A stretch of DNA of 64,000 nt. Source: Naumannella halotolerans (GTDB taxonomy: Bacteria > Actinomycetota > Actinomycetes > Propionibacteriales > Propionibacteriaceae). Position 1 is the stretch's first letter. Every line of letters begins with the position of its first letter. Shown one piece after another: positions 7,947 to 17,184 of the stretch. The notes beneath the pieces were generated by a model that ran no database searches, was not told the DNA's origin, and worked only from the letters and a program-made list of their open reading frames with translations. The position numbers and the translations under genes were made by a program. Location of the stretch: positions 1,860,001 through 1,924,000 of the forward strand of contig NZ_SOAW01000001.1 in assembly GCF_004364645.1 (NCBI RefSeq), read 5' to 3'.

Positions 7947-9353
7947 TCAGGCGGGCTGATCTCGTACCGCGCCGATCCGCAGGGCGAACGGGATCGCCAG
8001 CATCGCGACCACGGCCATGGCCGTGATCACGGTGCCGAAACCGAGTTGGGAATCAGCAGCGATCTGCAGACTGCTGAAGATCGATCCGGCGATACCGGCG
8101 AACACCGCGTACCCGATGCCCTCGCCGATCTGCAACGACGCCGCGTTGCGGCCCTGCTGGTTGTCCGGGGACAGCGCCATCACGACCAGGCTGGTGGTGG
8201 CCACCGCCAGCCCCATGCCCAGGCCACCGATGGACCAGGCGATCGCGAGCACCCAGCCGGGAACCCAGGACAGCCAGGCCGGAACGGCTGCCAAGGCGAT
8301 CGCGGTGAAGACCGCCAGCACCCCGGCCAGGATCAACCGGTCGCGCCGGACCCGGACCCACGACTGCGACTGCAACCAGGCACCGATGGCCCAGCCCACC
8401 GCGCCGATGCTGAGCACCGCTCCGGCCAGGCTGAGGCCCATCCCCCGGGTCTGTACCAGCATCAGCGGTACGAACGCCTCGGCCCCGAAGAAGGCGCCGG
8501 GAAACAGCAACCGGCACCAGACCGTGGAGGACAATCCGCGCCGGAAACGGAGGAATCCGGCCGGCATCATCGGCGGCAGCGCGATCAGCAGGGCGACCAC
8601 ACCGATCAGCGCTGCGGCCACCGCCCACCAGAGCCGGTCGGTGGCGAACAACTGACCCGCCGCCTGCAGACCGATCGCGCCGACCGCAGCGACCACGGGT
8701 GCCCACAAGGGCACCGGATCGGTGTCGGCGGACGACCCGTCGAGCAGGCCGTCCCGGCTGACCCCGGAGACGATCGGCCGCACCAGCAGACCAGCGGCGA
8801 GCACCAGCGGGACCACGCTGAAGAAGACCCAGTGCCAGGAGGCGCGTTCGGCCAGCGCGCCGGCGATCGGCGGGCCGACGAAGGCCGGCACCACCCAGGC
8901 CGCCGACATCCAGGCCATCACCTGCGCGCGGTGGGTGGGGTTGAAGATCCGGGCGACGATCACCGTCAGGCTGACGAACATCGCACCCGCACCGAGGCCC
9001 TGGATCCACCGGCCGAGCAGCAGCTGCGGCCAGCTGAACGCGAACCCGGCGACCAGCAGTCCGACCACGAAGACCGCCATCCCGGCATACATCGGCCGGA
9101 CCGGGCCGATCCGGTCGGCCAGCCGGCCGGCGACCGCGGTACCCATCAACTGGCCGATGATGAACAAGGTGAACGACCAGGCATAGGCGCCCAGTCCACC
9201 GAGGTCCTCGGCCGCGCGCGGCATCGCGGTGGCGACCGCGATGTTCTCGAAGGCGGCGCCGAAGACACCGATGACGATGCCGCCGACCATCGCCGGGGTG
9301 GGAACGACGGTGCGCCGCTGGTCGGCGGCGGCGCTGGGGGAACTCTCCGTCAT
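7947..9353 (-). CDS. MFS transporter, DHA2-like drug/metabolite exporter
   Basis: This 468-aa polytopic protein has about 12-14 hydrophobic helices. The family motif A between TM2 and TM3 is recognisable as GRLADRIGPVRPMY, and an Arg-containing TM4 (LLLGRWIQGLGAG) matches motif B. The motif C region reads WVVPAFVGPPIAGALAERASW, characteristic of drug:H+ antiporters. It starts at ATG 9353, divergent from the DUF3039 gene with 62 bp between starts. It is followed on the same strand by a TetR regulator. It probably exports a small hydrophobic compound; the substrate cannot be inferred. Confidence 0.9.
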   Translation of the reverse strand: MTESSPSAAADQRRTVVPTPAMVGGIVIGVFGAAFENIAVATAMPRAAEDLGGLGAYAWSFTLFIIGQLMGTAVAGRLADRIGPVRPMYAGMAVFVVGLLVAGFAFSWPQLLLGRWIQGLGAGAMFVSLTVIVARIFNPTHRAQVMAWMSAAWVVPAFVGPPIAGALAERASWHWVFFSVVPLVLAAGLLVRPIVSGVSRDGLLDGSSADTDPVPLWAPVVAAVGAIGLQAAGQLFATDRLWWAVAAALIGVVALLIALPPMMPAGFLRFRRGLSSTVWCRLLFPGAFFGAEAFVPLMLVQTRGMGLSLAGAVLSIGAVGWAIGAWLQSQSWVRVRRDRLILAGVLAVFTAIALAAVPAWLSWVPGWVLAIAWSIGGLGMGLAVATTSLVVMALSPDNQQGRNAASLQIGEGIGYAVFAGIAGSIFSSLQIAADSQLGFGTVITAMAVVAMLAIPFALRIGAVRDQPA

Positions 9354-9415
9354 GAACTCATCGAACCACCTCCACCCAGGTTCAGCACAAGCGGTCGCGG
9401 ACTACAGTGGGCGCC

Positions 9416-9676
9416 ATGACCCAGATGAGCCCCGGCGCCGACACGATCCTCGACGAACGGACCGACACCACCCCGTCGGAACCTGGCGATCACGAGCGGC
9501 TTTCGCACTATGTGGCGAAGGACAAGCTCACCGAGGCGATGGTCATGGGTACGCCGGTGATCGCGCTCTGCGGCAAGGTCTGGGTACCGAGCCGGAACCC
9601 GGAGAAGTTCCCGGTCTGCCCCGACTGCAAGAAGATCTGGGAAGAGATGCGGCCCGGGGACGACGACGGCGAGTGA
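9416..9676 (+). CDS. DUF3039 family small protein
   Basis: This 86-aa protein starts at ATG 9416; a GTG at 9407 would add three residues. It matches the actinobacterial DUF3039 pattern: a variable acidic N-terminus, then YVAKDKLTEAMVMGTPVIALCGKVWVP, then a CPDC pair in FPVCPDCKKIWEEM. The three cysteines (one in ALCGK, two in CPDC) suggest metal binding. Function is unknown. The gene is usually single-copy in actinobacteria. It is convergent with ahcY. Confidence 0.9.
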   Translation: MTQMSPGADTILDERTDTTPSEPGDHERLSHYVAKDKLTEAMVMGTPVIALCGKVWVPSRNPEKFPVCPDCKKIWEEMRPGDDDGE

Positions 9677-9693
9677 CCCGTCGGCACGGCGGC

Positions 9694-11145
<1,452 letters not shown>

Positions 11146-11243
11146 CGGATCCCCTCACTGGCGAAGGGTGGGCGGACCCACCTCACGTGAGCACATCCTA
11201 GATCGCGGGCGACCTCACCGGGCCCTGATCCGCCGGTCGGAGA

Positions 11244-11864
11244 TCAGAGCACGAACAGCAACATCCCCAGCACCAGAGCGGCGGCGGCGACGTACCAGAT
11301 GATCAACAGCGCCACGGCCATCCGGGCGAAGAAACCGGCCACGCCCGCCAGGGCACCGTCGCGCCCCGAGGCGTAACGGTGGGCATTGCGCGCGGTGACC
11401 ACCACGAACATCGGCATCGTGATCGCCCAGACGACCATGCAGTACGGGCACATGGCACCGATGTCGAACAGGGTGTTGATCATCAGCCAGTGGATGAAGA
11501 CCGCACCGAAGGTCACCCCCAGTTGCAGCCCGATCCAGTACCAGCGGGCGAATCGGGCGCCAGCGAGCAGGGCCATGCCGACGGCGATGGTGATCCCGAA
11601 TCCCACCAGCCCCAGGAACGGGTTGGGGAACCCGAACACGCTGGACTGCCAGGACCGCATCACATCGGTGCACTGGACGGCGGCGTTCAGGTCACAGGTC
11701 AGTGCCTGATCGGGATTCTGCAGCAGATGGACCTTCTCGATACTCAGGGCCATCGCGCAGAACAGGCCGATCGCCGAACAGATCGCCAGGACCAGACCGA
11801 TGGTGCGGTAGGAGAACGGCGGCGCCTCTTCGATCACCTCGTCATCGACCAGATCAGTCGCCAT
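11244..11864 (-). CDS. Vitamin K epoxide reductase (VKOR) family membrane protein
   Basis: This 206-aa protein starts at ATG 11864, with a strong AGGAAGGA ribosome site just upstream that decides this start over a longer frame. It is polytopic (about five helices). The redox cysteines are present: a loop pair in LTCDLNAAVQCTDV and the active-site CPYC in GAMCPYCMVVW. In actinobacteria VKOR reoxidises a DsbA-like thiol oxidase using menaquinone, so it supports disulfide formation in exported proteins. No DsbA-like partner or thioredoxin fusion is seen here, so the partner must lie elsewhere. It lies between TobH and ahcY. Confidence 0.92.
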   Translation of the reverse strand: MATDLVDDEVIEEAPPFSYRTIGLVLAICSAIGLFCAMALSIEKVHLLQNPDQALTCDLNAAVQCTDVMRSWQSSVFGFPNPFLGLVGFGITIAVGMALLAGARFARWYWIGLQLGVTFGAVFIHWLMINTLFDIGAMCPYCMVVWAITMPMFVVVTARNAHRYASGRDGALAGVAGFFARMAVALLIIWYVAAAALVLGMLLFVL

Positions 11865-11953
11865 TCCAGTCCTTCCTCGCGGTCCTCGGCCCGGTAGCAC
11901 CGGGTCCATCGCTCACTGTAGTTCGCCCGTGGCGGGCGACAGGAATCGTGGGT

Positions 11954-12979
11954 TCACCGCGCCAGCCGGTCCAGGCCGATGGCCAGGTACGTGGCGGCGT
12001 AGAGCCCGACCTGCAGGATCGACACATACCGCTCCAGGTCGCTGCCGTGGTGGCAGGAGATCGGACAGATCCGGATCTCGTGGAACTCGGCACAGTCGGT
12101 CAACCGCCGACGGTCGACGACCAGCGACTCCTCCGGTGACCCATCGTCCAGCATCACCAGTACCGGTCGCCGATCGCTCGGCGTGAGATCGGTGAACGGG
12201 TCGGCGAACGGGTCCCGTCGGCCGGCCGCCTCCAGCAGCGGCAGCAGGTCCTCGGCCTCACCGGCCAGGGCCGGTCGGCCGGTGGCGGCCCGGATGGCCT
12301 CGGCGATCCGCCGGCTCGCCCGGGCCGCCAGGACCGAGCCACCCCAGATCAGCGGCTGGGCGTCGGCCAGTCCGAGGGCGATGTCCTTGGCCGGGTTGGC
12401 GGCGATCGAGGCGCGGGGGGAACAGTCGGTGGCGGCCTGGTCGAGCGCGTCGGCGATCAGCTCCGGCGAGGTCGCCGGGGCCAGACCGGCATCGTGCAGT
12501 CCAGCCAGCGCCACCACTGCGGCGGCGAGCGGATCGGAGGTGGCGGCCGGCAGCACGATGCTGGCACGGCCGGTCGCGAACTCCGAGATCAGCGACGGGA
12601 CCGGGCAGGCGATCAGCAGCGCCGCGCCCCGGCGCACGGCTTCGCGGGCGGTGGCCACCAGGCCCGGTGAGCCGCCGTCGGCCGCGCTCACCACGACCAG
12701 GTCCAAGGGGCCCACCCACCCCGGCAGTCCGGGTTGCGGCCAGGCCATGAACGGGACCGGGCAGGTCGGCTCGACCAGGACCCGGATCAGTCGCGCCTCG
12801 GCACCGGCAGCGATCACGGCTCGCGGTACGGGGAGTTCGCGCAACTCCTCCCGGCCGCGGACGGCTCCGTCGGCGGCCTGTCGTACCCGGGCCCCGGCCA
12901 GGGCGAGCGGGCGCAGCAACCCGTCGGCCCGCTCCAGACAGGCCGGGTCGTCCAACCGGGAGTCGTCGAAATCGGCCAC
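11954..12979 (-). CDS. TobH-like protein (SIS/phosphosugar isomerase-related)
   Basis: This 341-aa protein starts at GTG 12979, two bases after the stop of the Trm112-like gene, so the two are coupled. It corresponds in position and type to M. tuberculosis Rv3256c (TobH), between manA and manB. The sequence is Ala/Leu-rich with alternating helices and short strands (GPLDLVVVSAADGGSPGLVATAREAV; PLIWGGSVLAARASRRIAEAI), compatible with a SIS/phosphomannose-isomerase-like fold. No catalytic site of a known isomerase is convincingly visible, so I assign no enzyme activity. The manA gene itself is not in the window. Confidence 0.8.
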   Translation of the reverse strand: MADFDDSRLDDPACLERADGLLRPLALAGARVRQAADGAVRGREELRELPVPRAVIAAGAEARLIRVLVEPTCPVPFMAWPQPGLPGWVGPLDLVVVSAADGGSPGLVATAREAVRRGAALLIACPVPSLISEFATGRASIVLPAATSDPLAAAVVALAGLHDAGLAPATSPELIADALDQAATDCSPRASIAANPAKDIALGLADAQPLIWGGSVLAARASRRIAEAIRAATGRPALAGEAEDLLPLLEAAGRRDPFADPFTDLTPSDRRPVLVMLDDGSPEESLVVDRRRLTDCAEFHEIRICPISCHHGSDLERYVSILQVGLYAATYLAIGLDRLAR

Positions 12980-12981
12980 GG

Positions 12982-13197
12982 TCAGCGGTGGTAGCCGGCC
13001 AGGGTGGGACGGGCCTCGTCGACCAGCAACACCGGGATCCGGTCGTGCACCGGATAGGCCAGACCGCATTCGGTGCCCAGACAGACCAACTCACTGGTCT
13101 CATGATCGACGGCCAGCCGTGCCCGGCAGCGGGGACAGGCCAGCAGTTCGAGAAGTTCACCCGGCAGGTCGAGGCCGGCGGTCGTTTCGACACCCAT
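12982..13197 (-). CDS. Trm112-family zinc-ribbon protein
   Basis: This 71-aa protein has the Trm112/UPF0434 pattern. A four-Cys metal site is formed by CPRC near residue 22 and two further cysteines in LVCLGTECGLAYPV, followed by the conserved AYPVHDRIPVLLVDEA. Trm112 proteins activate methyltransferases in eukaryotes; bacterial members are often isolated and poorly understood. Here it precedes TobH with a 2-bp gap and lies downstream of manB. It probably accompanies mannose metabolism, as in mycobacteria. Confidence 0.88.
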   Translation of the reverse strand: MGVETTAGLDLPGELLELLACPRCRARLAVDHETSELVCLGTECGLAYPVHDRIPVLLVDEARPTLAGYHR

Positions 13198-13293
13198 GGC
13201 GCAAGTCTAGGACTCCGTGCTCCCGGCTGTCGGCTGCGACTCGGCCGGCTCGGACGCTCCGCCCCGAGCACCGCCGAGCCCGGGGTGGACGAG

Positions 13294-13314
13294 GGTCACG
13301 ACCCGGTGGTGACC
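13294..13314. other. Inverted repeat between manB and the Trm112 gene
   Basis: GGTCAC (13294-13299) and GTGACC (13309-13314) form a perfect 6-bp inverted repeat separated by 9 bp. It lies in the 134-bp gap between the manB stop and the Trm112 start. It could be a weak terminator hairpin or an operator for the Trm112-TobH pair. The evidence is the symmetry only. Confidence 0.3.
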
Positions 13315-13331
13315 GGGGCAGGTCTCGCCGC

Positions 13332-14693
13332 TCAGCTGCGGACCAGCGCCAGCACCTCATCCCGCAGGGCATCCATCTGCCGGCGGCTGCGCGCCTCCAC
13401 GTTCAACCGCAACAACGGCTCGGTGTTGGACGGTCGCAGGCTCACCCACCAGTCCTCGGCGTTGATCATCACGCCGTCGCCGAAGTCGATCTCGCCCCGA
13501 CCGGCGAACGCCTCGGCAACCTGGTTCATCACCGCCTGCGCGTCGTCGACGGTGGAGTTGATCTCCCCCGACGCGACGTAGCGGTTGTAGTCGGTGAGCA
13601 GCTCCGACAGCGGTTTGTCGGAGCGGCCGAGGGCGCTCAGCACGTGCAACCCGGCGAGCATCCCGGTGTCGGCGGACCAGAAGTCGCGGAAGTAGTAGTG
13701 GGCGGAGTGTTCCCCACCGAAGATCGCATCATTGGCCGCCATGGCCGCCTTCACGAAGGTGTGACCGACCTTCGAGGTGACGCACCGCCCGCCGGCCTCG
13801 GCGACCACCTCGGCCACGGTCCTGGAGGTGATCGTGTTGCGGACCACGACGCCACCGGGTTCGCGCTGCAGTTCGGCGGCGGCGATCATCGCGGTGATCG
13901 CCGACGGCATCACCACCTCCCCCTGGTCGTCGATCACGAAACAACGGTCGGCATCACCGTCGAAGACCAGTGCACAGTCGGCGCCGTGCTCGCGTACCGC
14001 CCGCTGGGCATCGACCAGGTTCTCCGGTTCCAGGGGATTCGGCTGGTGGTTGGGGAAGCTGCCGTCCAGCTCCAGATAGAGGCCGATCAGTTCAAGATCG
14101 AGTCCGGCCAGCACCACCGGCGCGGTCAGCCCGGCCATACCGTTCCCGGCGTCGACGACCACCCGCAGGTGACGCATCCCGGACAGGTCGACCAGTGAAC
14201 GCAGATAGTCGGAGTAGGCAGGCAGCAGATCCTCTTCGGTGATCCGGCCCGGCGCCTGCTCGGCAGCGAAACCGTCACGTTCGATCTGCCAGGCCCGATC
14301 ACGGATCTCGATCAACATCTGCGGTGTCATCGGGCGTGCCCCGGCCAGGCAGAACTTGATCCCGTTGTAGGCCGCAGGGTTGTGGCTGGCGGTCAGCTGG
14401 GCGCCGGGGAGATCCAGGCTGCCGGAGGCGAACCAGAGCTGATCGGTGCTGGCCAGTCCGATGTCGACCACGTCGACACCGGTACGGGCGACCCCGCGGG
14501 CGAAGGCAGCACCGAGTTCCACCCCGGACTCGCGCATGTCGCGGCCGAGGACGCACCGATCCCCGGGACGGAGTTGAAGGGTTTGGGCGAATGCGGTGCC
14601 GAGTGCCTCGGCGCCGGCGACGTCCCACTCCGGGCTGCTCCCGGCGATGAGACCGCGGATGTCATTGGCCTTGAAGATCTGCGGCTGCAACAC
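13332..14693 (-). CDS. manB: Phosphomannomutase / phosphoglucomutase (ManB type)
   Basis: This 453-aa alpha-D-phosphohexomutase interconverts mannose-6-phosphate and mannose-1-phosphate, feeding GDP-mannose synthesis (with ManC, 23634-24710) for envelope mannosylation. The catalytic phosphoserine loop is TASHNPAAYNG, the metal loop DGDADRC and the sugar-binding loop GGEHSAHYYFRDFW. The phosphate-binding RPSNTEPLLR is near the C-terminus. All four signatures and the length are normal. Start GTG 14693 gives MLQPQIFKANDIRG. It is 9 bp downstream of the DUF3499 gene on the same strand, so the two are probably co-transcribed. Confidence 0.95.
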   Translation of the reverse strand: MLQPQIFKANDIRGLIAGSSPEWDVAGAEALGTAFAQTLQLRPGDRCVLGRDMRESGVELGAAFARGVARTGVDVVDIGLASTDQLWFASGSLDLPGAQLTASHNPAAYNGIKFCLAGARPMTPQMLIEIRDRAWQIERDGFAAEQAPGRITEEDLLPAYSDYLRSLVDLSGMRHLRVVVDAGNGMAGLTAPVVLAGLDLELIGLYLELDGSFPNHQPNPLEPENLVDAQRAVREHGADCALVFDGDADRCFVIDDQGEVVMPSAITAMIAAAELQREPGGVVVRNTITSRTVAEVVAEAGGRCVTSKVGHTFVKAAMAANDAIFGGEHSAHYYFRDFWSADTGMLAGLHVLSALGRSDKPLSELLTDYNRYVASGEINSTVDDAQAVMNQVAEAFAGRGEIDFGDGVMINAEDWWVSLRPSNTEPLLRLNVEARSRRQMDALRDEVLALVRS

Positions 14694-14702
14694 GCGCGCA
14701 GC

Positions 14703-15104
14703 CTACCGGTTACGGTCCTCGCCCGGCGGATCCTCGGCAGGTTCTGCCAGGACCGTCAGATGCGCCTTCCGGGCCACCTCGACCATGCCACTGCGGCCGG
14801 GATGGATCGCCTCGGCCAGCGGGTCCTCGTAGGAGCGGCCGGCTTCGCGTACCGCATCGGCCAGGGCCAGCAGGTCGTCGACCCGGGCCTGTTCACGTTC
14901 CTCGGTGTCGTCGGGCAGACGGATCACCTCCCAGCCGCGGGGCACCGACAGGGCCGAGGAGTGTTGCTGGCACAGGTCGTAGCAGCCCGGCTCGGCGCGC
15001 AGCGCGAGCGGCCCCAGCACCGCAGTCGACTCGGCATAGACGTAGGTCAGGGTGGCAACTGCCCACCCCGCACAACCGGTGCGGGTACAGCGTCGACGTG
15101 CCAT
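14703..15104 (-). CDS. DUF3499 family protein
   Basis: This 133-aa protein starts at ATG 15104, supported by an AGGAG ribosome site 6 bp upstream; longer starts are possible but unsupported. It matches the actinobacterial DUF3499 pattern. There is a conserved basic N-terminus with two cysteines (MARRRCTRTGC), then Ala/Thr/Tyr-rich TLTYVYAEST, then a second Cys pair in GCYDLCQQH followed by PRGWEVIRL. The four cysteines suggest a metal site. It corresponds to M. tuberculosis Rv3258c, also next to manB. Function is unknown. Confidence 0.9.
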   Translation of the reverse strand: MARRRCTRTGCAGWAVATLTYVYAESTAVLGPLALRAEPGCYDLCQQHSSALSVPRGWEVIRLPDDTEEREQARVDDLLALADAVREAGRSYEDPLAEAIHPGRSGMVEVARKAHLTVLAEPAEDPPGEDRNR

Positions 15105-15315
15105 AGCTGCTCCTGTCATCCCCGATCGATGGACGATCGGACCGGATCGGTCGGGCGAGATCGGGTGGGCCACCCGAACAGTGCCGATCAGCAACCGGAC
15201 TCCGCCTCGGGGATCGAGGCTAGTCCGCCCGAGTGCCCGGACCGGGCTCCGACACCCGGGCAGTTGTATCGGCTTCCGAGCCGGCAGCCCCAGCTGCGCG
15301 GCTAGGGTGGGCTCC

Positions 15316-15741
15316 ATGCGTCGGGACCGTCATGAGCGTGGCTTGCGCGGACCTCTGGCCGCACCCAATCCCCTCACCGCGCAGCCGGTGACTCCTCGAC
15401 AGCCTCCGGGCCGGACGGCCTTCTTCGACGATGTGGTGGCGGCCTCGCTACGGCTGATCCGCCGCAACTGTCCCCAGGCGTTGGCCGGGGTGGAGATCGG
15501 TGTGGTCGACGTACCGGAGATCACCGCCGCCTGGACCGACCCCGAACCACCGGTCGCAGCAGCGGTCGAGGCCACCGTGACGACCAGGGCGAAGGTCGTG
15601 CTCTACCGCCGGCCGTTGGAGCACCGCTCGGCCTCCCGGGCCGATCTGCGCGTACTGGTGCACCGGGCGCTGGTCGAACAGCTGTCCGCCCTGACGACCA
15701 TCAGTGTTCGCGAGATCGATCCCGAGCTGGACGAGGACTGA
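15316..15741 (+). CDS. Metallopeptidase-like (zincin-fold) protein with a degenerate active site
   Basis: This 141-aa protein starts at ATG 15316 (MRRDRHERGLRGPLAAP). It resembles the small actinobacterial metallopeptidase family to which M. tuberculosis Rv3259 belongs, and sits in the same relative place. There is an N-terminal basic stretch, then ALAGVEIGVVDVPEI, then KVVLYRRPLEHR and a C-terminal helix leading to ISVREIDPELDED. Where the family has an HE-type zinc site, this protein reads LVHRALVEQL, lacking the catalytic Glu and the second His. It is therefore probably not an active zinc peptidase. It is divergent from DUF3499 (211-bp gap). Confidence 0.8.
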   Translation: MRRDRHERGLRGPLAAPNPLTAQPVTPRQPPGRTAFFDDVVAASLRLIRRNCPQALAGVEIGVVDVPEITAAWTDPEPPVAAAVEATVTTRAKVVLYRRPLEHRSASRADLRVLVHRALVEQLSALTTISVREIDPELDED

Positions 15742-15774
15742 CCGGCTTCCTCGGTCGAGTCCGTGGGCGCGACC

Positions 15775-17184
15775 TCAGCGCGCCACCTCGGGGTCGAACT
15801 GGGGCGGATCCTCCTGCAGCACGCGGCTGGCGGTGATCGGTGCCGCCGACAAGGTGCTCACCCCGTCGACATCGCCGGCCAGTGCGATCCCGGCGAACAG
15901 CTCCACATCTCCCACCGGGGTGATGTGCACGGCGAGCTGCCCCTCGTCCGGCATCTGCACCGCCGAGGTCCCCTCGGCCGGGACCGTCTCGGTACCCTCG
16001 CCGACCACGGAACCGTCCTCGCCGTAGGCCTGCCATTCGTAGGAGGACTCGACCGCCGCCGACGAGCTCACCATCAGGGTTCCCCGATGGTCGGCCAATC
16101 CGCCCACTGCCGCCACACCGAAGGCACCCACCGCCGCGCTCGCCGGGGAGTAGCTCACATCCGAGCTCGCGGCATCGTCGGTGCTGCGGGAGACCACGCC
16201 GGCGGTCACCGGCTGTTCGGCGGTGATCCGCACCGCCACCGGTTCCCCGGCGGCTGCCTCGGCCAGCTCCACCGATCCGACGGACTCAGCTGCCAGGTCG
16301 AGCTGGTCGGCATCGGCGGGCGGGAACGCCCCGTCGCTGCCGAGCAGTTCCACGCTGACCTGGTTGCGTTGGTCACCGGGGTTGGCGACCACCAGTTCGC
16401 GACTGCCGTCGCCACCGGGAACCCCGGGGATCACCACCGTGGTGTCGGTCAACCCGGCACCGGCGACCCAGTCGGCCCCGGCCGGATCCGATCCGGTACC
16501 GGTCTCGACCTCCGCGGCAGCCGAGACGCGTCCGCTGGTCGCCAGCACCTGCACCGCCAGCGGGTCGTCGGAGCTGAGCAGCGACTCCATCGGGACCTCC
16601 CGGGTCTCCCCGGGTTGGACGGCGATGCCGCTGGTCCCCGCGACCGCAGCGAGGCCCTCGGCGGTGTAGATGTTCAGCGACACCTCGGCCGCCTCACTGT
16701 CGGGATTGGTGATCAGCAGCACGGCGCGTTCGGTGTCGTTGGACCGGAAGCCGGTGAACCATGCCTCGGTGGAGGCGCTGACACAGGGCGAGATCATCAG
16801 GCCACGTTTCGATCCCGAGGTCTGCTCGGCCAGGCTGGACTGGCCGGTCAAGGTGGCCGCATCGCCGTTCGCCCGGGCGATCGTCGTCGCCGACTCCTCG
16901 ACGGCGACGCGGCGCAGCTGGCCGCCCGGTACGGTGCCGAGCTCGGTGCCGTCGGCACGCTGCAGCTGCACCGCGGACTCCGGCGGTGCCGACAGCGAGT
17001 CGACGACCACCGAACCGCCGTCCTCACCGCCGGTCAGCGCCGGGCAGACCCGCGTCGCCGAGGTCGCCCCGGCGACCGCCTGCGGCGGTGTCGGGGCGGT
17101 GGTGCCGAGCTGCTGTCCGAGCAGGACCGTGCCGAGGATGAGCACCGCACCCAGCAGCGGTACGGCGAAGCGCAACGCACGCAT
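15775..17184 (-). CDS. DUF5719 family secreted/membrane-anchored protein
   Basis: This 469-aa protein has an N-terminal hydrophobic signal or anchor (RFAVPLLGAVLILGTVLLGQ). A long extracytoplasmic part follows, of repeated beta-rich segments such as RAVLLITNPDSEAAEVSLNIYTAEG and RELVVANPGDQRNQVSVELLG. This is the DUF5719 pattern found beside large glycosyltransferases in actinobacteria. Few Lys and many Ala, Glu, Ser and Val suggest an exported, acidic protein. Its start codon overlaps the stop of the glycosyltransferase gene by one base (TGATG), indicating coupled translation and a joint role, probably in handling an exported polysaccharide. The molecular function is unknown. Confidence 0.85.
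   Translation of the reverse strand: MRALRFAVPLLGAVLILGTVLLGQQLGTTAPTPPQAVAGATSATRVCPALTGGEDGGSVVVDSLSAPPESAVQLQRADGTELGTVPGGQLRRVAVEESATTIARANGDAATLTGQSSLAEQTSGSKRGLMISPCVSASTEAWFTGFRSNDTERAVLLITNPDSEAAEVSLNIYTAEGLAAVAGTSGIAVQPGETREVPMESLLSSDDPLAVQVLATSGRVSAAAEVETGTGSDPAGADWVAGAGLTDTTVVIPGVPGGDGSRELVVANPGDQRNQVSVELLGSDGAFPPADADQLDLAAESVGSVELAEAAAGEPVAVRITAEQPVTAGVVSRSTDDAASSDVSYSPASAAVGAFGVAAVGGLADHRGTLMVSSSAAVESSYEWQAYGEDGSVVGEGTETVPAEGTSAVQMPDEGQLAVHITPVGDVELFAGIALAGDVDGVSTLSAAPITASRVLQEDPPQFDPEVAR

Noticed and set aside
7842-9419. Plus-strand frame of ~525 aa opposite the MFS gene
   Set aside because: The composition is dominated by Asp, Gly, His, Arg and Gln in the pattern of antisense GC-rich DNA, and the minus strand encodes a clear MFS protein.
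11146-11243. SAH riboswitch upstream of ahcY
   Set aside because: The 98-bp gap has no recognisable SAH-aptamer core; only a weak inverted repeat near the start is present.
12183-14198. Plus-strand frame of ~671 aa opposite TobH-Trm112-manB
   Set aside because: It crosses three recognisable minus-strand genes and shows no conserved pattern.
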